Source: Thermoleptolyngbya sp046719575 (lineage in GTDB: Bacteria; Cyanobacteriota; Cyanobacteriia; Elainellales; Elainellaceae). Taken from it: a DNA stretch of 5,715 nucleotides. A program made the position numbers and the translations under genes. Position 1 is the first letter of the stretch, and the number at the start of each line of letters is the position of its first letter. A model generated the notes under the pieces. The model had not been told where the DNA came from, searched no databases, and saw nothing but the letters and a program-made list of their open reading frames with translations. Below are positions 1 to 3,001 of this stretch, piece by piece. Location: contig JBDNCP010000242.1 of the NCBI GenBank assembly GCA_046719575.1, positions 1 through 5,715 on the forward strand. Direction: 5' to 3'.

Positions 1-33
1 TCGTAGCAAAGTCGTAGCGAAGTCGTAGCGGAA
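1..33. repeat. 11-bp tandem repeat, three copies
   Basis: Three head-to-tail units are visible: TCGTAGCAAAG (1-11), TCGTAGCGAAG (12-22) and TCGTAGCGGAA (23-33). The TCGTAGC core is identical in all three and the last four bases drift. The array touches the left edge, so more copies may lie outside. It sits in the 3' flank of pth and resembles the short tandemly repeated sequences common between cyanobacterial genes. No coding role is apparent. Confidence 0.85.
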
Positions 34-38
34 TGCAG

Positions 39-64
39 AGGTCGGGTTTCGAGGTCAGGTTTCG
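39..64. repeat. 13-bp tandem duplication
   Basis: AGGTCGGGTTTCG (39-51) is followed directly by AGGTCAGGTTTCG (52-64), with one mismatch in 13. It lies five bases from the 11-mer array, in the same non-coding stretch downstream of pth. The unit is unrelated to the 11-mer, so these look like two independent slippage events. No hairpin followed by a T-run, as expected of an intrinsic terminator for pth, is visible here. Confidence 0.85.
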
Positions 65-107
65 GCGATCGGGGCATCTTTCGCACCTGCCGCCGTTACC
101 AGAATCT

Positions 108-752
108 CTACTGACTTGGCGGCGAGTTGCCCACAGCCCGGTTGTTATAAAGGCTCATGGCTTTTTCTGTGCTTTGCTTGAGGCTAAGGGCGATCGCCTC
201 TTCACAGAGCCGCAGCACTTCGTTCAAGACCTCTGTTTCTGCTTTAGAAAACTGCCCCAAGACATGGGAAACCGTGTCTTTGTCTTCGGGGGCCAAAGTT
301 TTGGGCTTGCCGATGCCGATACGAAGGCGCGGAAAATTCTGAGTACCCAGGTGTGAAATCGTAGACTTCATGCCGTTGTGTCCGCCTGCGGAACCTGAAA
401 GCCGCAGCCGAAGGCGACCCAGTGGCAGATCCATATCGTCATACACCACCAATACCGACTCCGGCGCAAGTTTGTACCAATCCACCACTGCGCGAATCGA
501 CTGCCCCGACAGGTTCATGTAAGTCTGGGGCTTGAGCAGGCGAATCTTGTCACGGTGTGGGCCGATGCCTTCTCCAAAGATGCCCTGAAATTTTTTGTAA
601 TCTGCTAGGTTGATCTGCCAAGAGCGGGCCAGCTCGTCCAGCAGCATAAAGCCGACGTTGTGCCGGGTGCGGTCATACTTAGCGCCCGGATTGCCCAGAC
701 CTACAATGAGCTGAGGCGTAGGGGCGATCGCCCTATCACGAGACTCCCCCAT
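108..752 (-). CDS. pth: peptidyl-tRNA hydrolase (Pth)
   Basis: Cytoplasmic enzyme that cleaves the ester bond of peptidyl-tRNAs released from stalled ribosomes, recycling the tRNA. The 214-residue product aligns with bacterial Pth along its whole length. LIVGLGNPG (15-23) is followed by TRHNVGF (29-35), with His31 matching the catalytic His20 of E. coli Pth (mature numbering) and Asn21 matching Asn10. TYMNLSG (77-83) supplies the substrate-contact Asn80. YDDMDLP (104-110) supplies Asp105, matching Asp93, and GGHNGMKS (123-130) supplies Asn126, matching Asn114. No key residue is missing. The ATG at 752 lies 3 bases after the tatA stop without a clear Shine-Dalgarno sequence, which suggests translational coupling. 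The first ~13 residues extend beyond the usual Pth start and are partly encoded by a HIP1 site (724-731, giving AIA). Stop codon TAG at 110-108. Confidence 0.97.
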   Translation of the reverse strand: MGESRDRAIAPTPQLIVGLGNPGAKYDRTRHNVGFMLLDELARSWQINLADYKKFQGIFGEGIGPHRDKIRLLKPQTYMNLSGQSIRAVVDWYKLAPESVLVVYDDMDLPLGRLRLRLSGSAGGHNGMKSTISHLGTQNFPRLRIGIGKPKTLAPEDKDTVSHVLGQFSKAETEVLNEVLRLCEEAIALSLKQSTEKAMSLYNNRAVGNSPPSQ

Positions 753-755
753 CGT

Positions 756-1079
756 CTAGCCCGGTTGGGAGGGGCTGGCAGCATCTTCTTCGACGGGCGT
801 GATGACCTCAGCCTCCGTCGGTTCGGCTGTTTCCGTTGCCGAGAGGACCTTTTGCGCGGGCGGCTCTAGCTTGGCTTCCATTGGCTGGCTCATGGTTTTC
901 TCAAGTTGCTCTGCTTCTTTCTTGAATTCTTCCTGAAACTCGCGAGATGCATCCTGGAAGCCTTTGATCGCCTTGCCCAAGCTCCGCCCAATCTCCGGCA
1001 ATTTTTTCGGGCCAAAGATCAGCAGCGCCAGAATCATAATCACCGCCATTTCTGGCAGACCAATTCCAAAGATGTTCAC
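756..1079 (-). CDS. tatA: Sec-independent protein translocase subunit TatA
   Basis: Pore-forming component of the twin-arginine translocase, which exports folded proteins across the cytoplasmic and thylakoid membranes. The 107-residue product has the TatA layout. A short N-terminus leads into a membrane helix (about 6-22) that carries Glu10, the acidic residue found in chloroplast Tha4 and cyanobacterial TatA. A hinge FGPKKLPEIG (22-31) follows, then an amphipathic helix (about 28-62) rich in Lys/Glu, and a disordered acidic, Pro-containing tail (63-107). The start is GTG at 1079, chosen because an AGGAG lies 8 bases upstream and the protein begins MNIFGIGLPE as expected for the family. TatB is the alternative, but its length and hinge fit TatA better. 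It is the first gene of a two-gene unit with pth. Confidence 0.95.
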   Translation of the reverse strand: MNIFGIGLPEMAVIMILALLIFGPKKLPEIGRSLGKAIKGFQDASREFQEEFKKEAEQLEKTMSQPMEAKLEPPAQKVLSATETAEPTEAEVITPVEEDAASPSQPG

Positions 1080-1087
1080 AGCCGTTT

Positions 1088-1092
1088 CTCCT
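1088..1092 (-). promoter_or_regulatory. Shine-Dalgarno sequence of tatA
   Basis: Reading the minus strand, AGGAG occupies 1092-1088 and is separated by 8 bases from the GTG at 1079-1077. It is the feature that supports the GTG start. No ATG in that frame gives a better TatA N-terminus. Confidence 0.7.
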
Positions 1093-1377
1093 GTCGGTCA
1101 GCGCTGGAAGGGTAGCTATAGCCTATAGCCTTGCTGCACTAAGCTTTTGCTCGGCAACCCTAGATGACTCAGAAATCTAAGCTTTCGTAAGCTTTAGAAA
1201 GCTAACCTATAAACACTGCCGCAGCATCTATAGACCTTAAAGACCCTACCGATAATCAGAATATCTGTTTACGTCTTTTAAGAATAGCGCGTTCATAAAC
1301 TACTGCCCGTGCCCAGATCCTTTCTGGAAATCCAGGTTAAGAGTTGTAGTTCACGGATTCTTCGCAAAATCCGCAAA

Positions 1378-1389
1378 TTCCTTAAGGAA
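1378..1389. repeat. perfect 12-bp palindrome
   Basis: TTCCTTAAGGAA is a perfect palindrome near the middle of the divergent intergenic region. It could be a dimeric repressor or activator site, but a 12-bp palindrome is expected about once in 5-6 kb by chance, so its location is the only argument for function. Confidence 0.3.
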
Positions 1390-1536
1390 ATGATTTTCAG
1401 GACGCTTTATGTGAAGGAACTACGAAGCTCTAGTTAAGTTTATGGCAGTTTTGGATGTCGCTGATAGAATCAGGGGGTCTTTACACGGGTAGGTTTGTTC
1501 GATTTGCGCCTGCTTGATTCCGCACCTGTTTGACGG

Positions 1537-1566
1537 TTGACCGATTCATCTGACTTCATCTTAAGA
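1537..1566 (+). promoter_or_regulatory. candidate sigma70-type promoter for the proline-rich gene
   Basis: TTGACC (1537-1542) resembles a -35 box. After 18 bases comes TTAAGA (1561-1566), a weak -10 box, within an AT-rich patch about 100 bases before the ATG at 1667. A second TTGACG sits at 1530-1535. The -10 match is poor, so this is only a suggestion. Confidence 0.25.
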
Positions 1567-1575
1567 ATTTTTAAG

Positions 1576-1590
1576 CCTCCGACGGGGAGG
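1576..1590 (+). promoter_or_regulatory. GC hairpin in the putative leader of the proline-rich gene
   Basis: CCTCC (1576-1580) and GGAGG (1586-1590) pair around a 5-base loop. A second, competing stem is possible between CGGGG (1583-1587) and CCCCG (1600-1604), with the HIP1 octamer in its loop. The right arm of the first stem is a Shine-Dalgarno-like GGAGG, but no start codon follows at usable distance. It may affect leader structure; no function is demonstrated. Confidence 0.25.
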
Positions 1591-1666
1591 AGCGATCGCC
1601 CCCGACCAGCTACGCTGTTTCTCTTAATCAGCCATTTTTTTGCCGTTTTTACTGTCTTTCTGGGTT

Positions 1667-2875
1667 ATGCCTTCGCCCATCCGGTTTTCTCGAACCCATC
1701 GCTACTCTCGTAGCCGAGTGCGCTTGCTCTTGCGCCCTAGAGTCTGGCTATCGGCAACGGTGCCCCTAGTGGCGCTGGCTTTGGCGTGGGCCGATTGGCA
1801 GCGCCCCGCCCTGCTGACAGATGTGTTGGGCGATCGCCCGCTAGACTCCGGCTCCAACTCTTCTGGAGAGGTCGCCTTACCCCCCAGTCTCTCTGAGCCA
1901 GACGCAGCAGGCCAAAGGTGGTTAACGGGCGATCGCGCTCAGATCGATATTGACAACCTGCCTGTGCTGGGAGCGCGTCGATTCCCAAGGGGAACGCCCC
2001 TGACGCTAGAGGAGCCGCTTGTTTCCCCCGATCGCCCTCCTGGGGCGCTCAAGTCGCCAAGTCAGACGGGTTCGTCTTCCAATCTGCCTGCGCCTTCGGC
2101 GATCGCCCCCACAGATTTGCCGTTGCTCAACCCGGCCCCCTCTGCCTCCCGCTCAACTCATGGTGCAGCCAAGCCAGACCCAATTCTGAACACGGTCACC
2201 GTTCCACCCACGACCAGCCCCGTGTTGCCCAGTCCGGCGATCGCCCCCTTAGGCACAGTTAGCAGCCCTGTTCCCGGCGCTACCTCGTCTCAGCCGTCAC
2301 TCCCCGTTAGCCCCCTGGAATCGGCGCTCCAGCGTCAGTCAGGCTCCAGCAATCCCCTTTCCACAGTCGAGCCATTTCCAGCCGACCCATCTCGCGTTCT
2401 CCCCAGAGTCCCTAGCGCAGTTCCCAGTGGTGCTGTCTTGCAACCCATCCCTGGAGACCCCGCCCCACCCCTGAGCCAACCTCCCCTCACTCCGGCCTTC
2501 TCGACACCAACGCTGTCGGGCCCCTACCTGCCCCGCACCTCACCACCACCGGGCAGCACGGGCTACCTGCCGCCGCTGGGTGTCCAGCCTCTACCAGCCG
2601 TTGCTCCGAGTCAGCCGATTGGTGCGTCCACAGCCCTTCCTGCTGGTTTGCCTGTGCCTGATTCCTCTATTTCAGGCTCCGGTCTTTTAGGGGGGCAAAC
2701 GGGTTTACCGGGGGGCAACGCTGCGGCTCCGCCCCGTCCCCAATTCGACGGACGAGACATCTACACGGCTCCCGCACAGCCTGCTCAGCCCACCATAGAG
2801 GCGGCAGAGGCGGCTCCTTTTTCGGCCCCGTCCCGTCCCCGAAATGGTGAGTTCAACACGTTCTCGAATCCGTAA
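1667..2875 (+). CDS. proline-rich, membrane-anchored protein of unknown function
   Basis: I do not recognise this protein. From the ATG at 1667 it has 402 residues. It starts with a strongly basic stretch (about 5-25, many Arg), then a single hydrophobic segment (about 26-42, WLSATVPLVALALAW). The long remainder is almost free of predicted structure: Pro is about one residue in five (about 72 of 355 by hand count), Ser, Ala, Gly and Leu dominate, and there is no Cys. Basic residues before the helix predict an N-in, C-out signal anchor with the Pro-rich part in the periplasm or thylakoid lumen, perhaps spanning the wall. The C-terminus (RNGEFNTFSNP) looks less repetitive and may be a conserved tail. 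An in-frame TTG at 1640 would add nine residues (MPFLLSFWV); neither start has a good ribosome-binding site, and ATG is preferred. HIP1 sites at 1830, 1929, 2099 and 2237 encode GDR or AIA tripeptides in it. The open frame of more than 400 codons supports a real gene. Confidence 0.75.
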   Translation: MPSPIRFSRTHRYSRSRVRLLLRPRVWLSATVPLVALALAWADWQRPALLTDVLGDRPLDSGSNSSGEVALPPSLSEPDAAGQRWLTGDRAQIDIDNLPVLGARRFPRGTPLTLEEPLVSPDRPPGALKSPSQTGSSSNLPAPSAIAPTDLPLLNPAPSASRSTHGAAKPDPILNTVTVPPTTSPVLPSPAIAPLGTVSSPVPGATSSQPSLPVSPLESALQRQSGSSNPLSTVEPFPADPSRVLPRVPSAVPSGAVLQPIPGDPAPPLSQPPLTPAFSTPTLSGPYLPRTSPPPGSTGYLPPLGVQPLPAVAPSQPIGASTALPAGLPVPDSSISGSGLLGGQTGLPGGNAAAPPRPQFDGRDIYTAPAQPAQPTIEAAEAAPFSAPSRPRNGEFNTFSNP

Positions 2876-2877
2876 GG

Positions 2878-2897
2878 TCTGATCTTTTCTGATCTTT
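2878..2897. repeat. 10-bp tandem duplication
   Basis: TCTGATCTTT occurs twice head to tail with no mismatch (2878-2887 and 2888-2897), beginning two bases after the stop codon of the proline-rich gene. It is T-rich but has no preceding stem, so it is not a convincing terminator. Confidence 0.85.
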
Positions 2898-2923
2898 GTG
2901 GTGTTTTGAACTCGCACTACAAG

Positions 2924-2947
2924 GAGTATCTTAGAGAGTATCCCAGA
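2924..2947. repeat. 12-bp imperfect tandem duplication
   Basis: GAGTATCTTAGA (2924-2935) is followed directly by GAGTATCCCAGA (2936-2947), with two mismatches. The following GGGGTATTAG may be a decayed third copy. An AAGGAG (2921-2926) overlaps the first unit but has no start codon at Shine-Dalgarno distance. It lies in the spacer before the methyltransferase gene. Confidence 0.75.
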
Positions 2948-3001
2948 GGGGTATTAGCCAGTCATTGCGGGTCTTGGACTCAGGGCTTTAGCAATAGCAA
3001 T

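Larger units (their letters stand above)
1080..1666. other. divergent intergenic region, no gene recognised
   Basis: About 590 bases separate the divergent tatA and the proline-rich gene. Reading frames on both strands are short and broken, and I found no tRNA-like arm set and no small photosystem gene. The stretch contains a tandem 7-mer CTATAGC (1116-1129); three AAGCTT sites (1141-1146, 1179-1184, 1189-1194), the last two able to fold into a small bulged hairpin (1177-1197); an inverted repeat CTGGA-AA-TCCAG (1324-1335); a 6-bp stem CGGATT/AATCCG with an 8-base loop (1354-1373); a 12-bp palindrome (1378-1389); and a HIP1 site (1592-1599). It must hold the promoters of both flanking units. 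A regulatory RNA cannot be excluded by eye. Confidence 0.6.

Noticed and set aside
1..64. CRISPR array
   Set aside because: The repeat units are 11 and 13 bases and contiguous, with no unique spacers of 30-40 bases between them.
33..356. Plus-strand frame of 107 codons opposite the end of pth
   Set aside because: It is antisense to the conserved C-terminal half of Pth and starts within the tandem repeats; the translation is not protein-like.
1100..1640. A small photosystem gene (psbH or psbN type) or a tRNA upstream of tatA
   Set aside because: No frame on either strand gives the short basic N-terminus plus membrane helix of such proteins, and no T-arm GGTTCGA-type sequence with a matching acceptor stem is seen.
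2705..2917. Minus-strand frame opposite the end of the proline-rich gene
   Set aside because: Arg/Ser-rich composition is what the complement of Pro/Ala/Gly-rich codons produces; there is no start context or motif.
2921..2926. AAGGAG as ribosome-binding site for the methyltransferase
   Set aside because: It lies 75 bases before the ATG at 3002 and no ATG, GTG or TTG occurs at 5-12 bases downstream in the methyltransferase frame. The only other in-frame start-like codons (TTG 2906, CTG 2879) lie before it.
2876..2947. Intrinsic terminator after the proline-rich gene
   Set aside because: The T-rich 10-mer duplication is not preceded by a GC stem, and no inverted repeat followed by a T-run is present.
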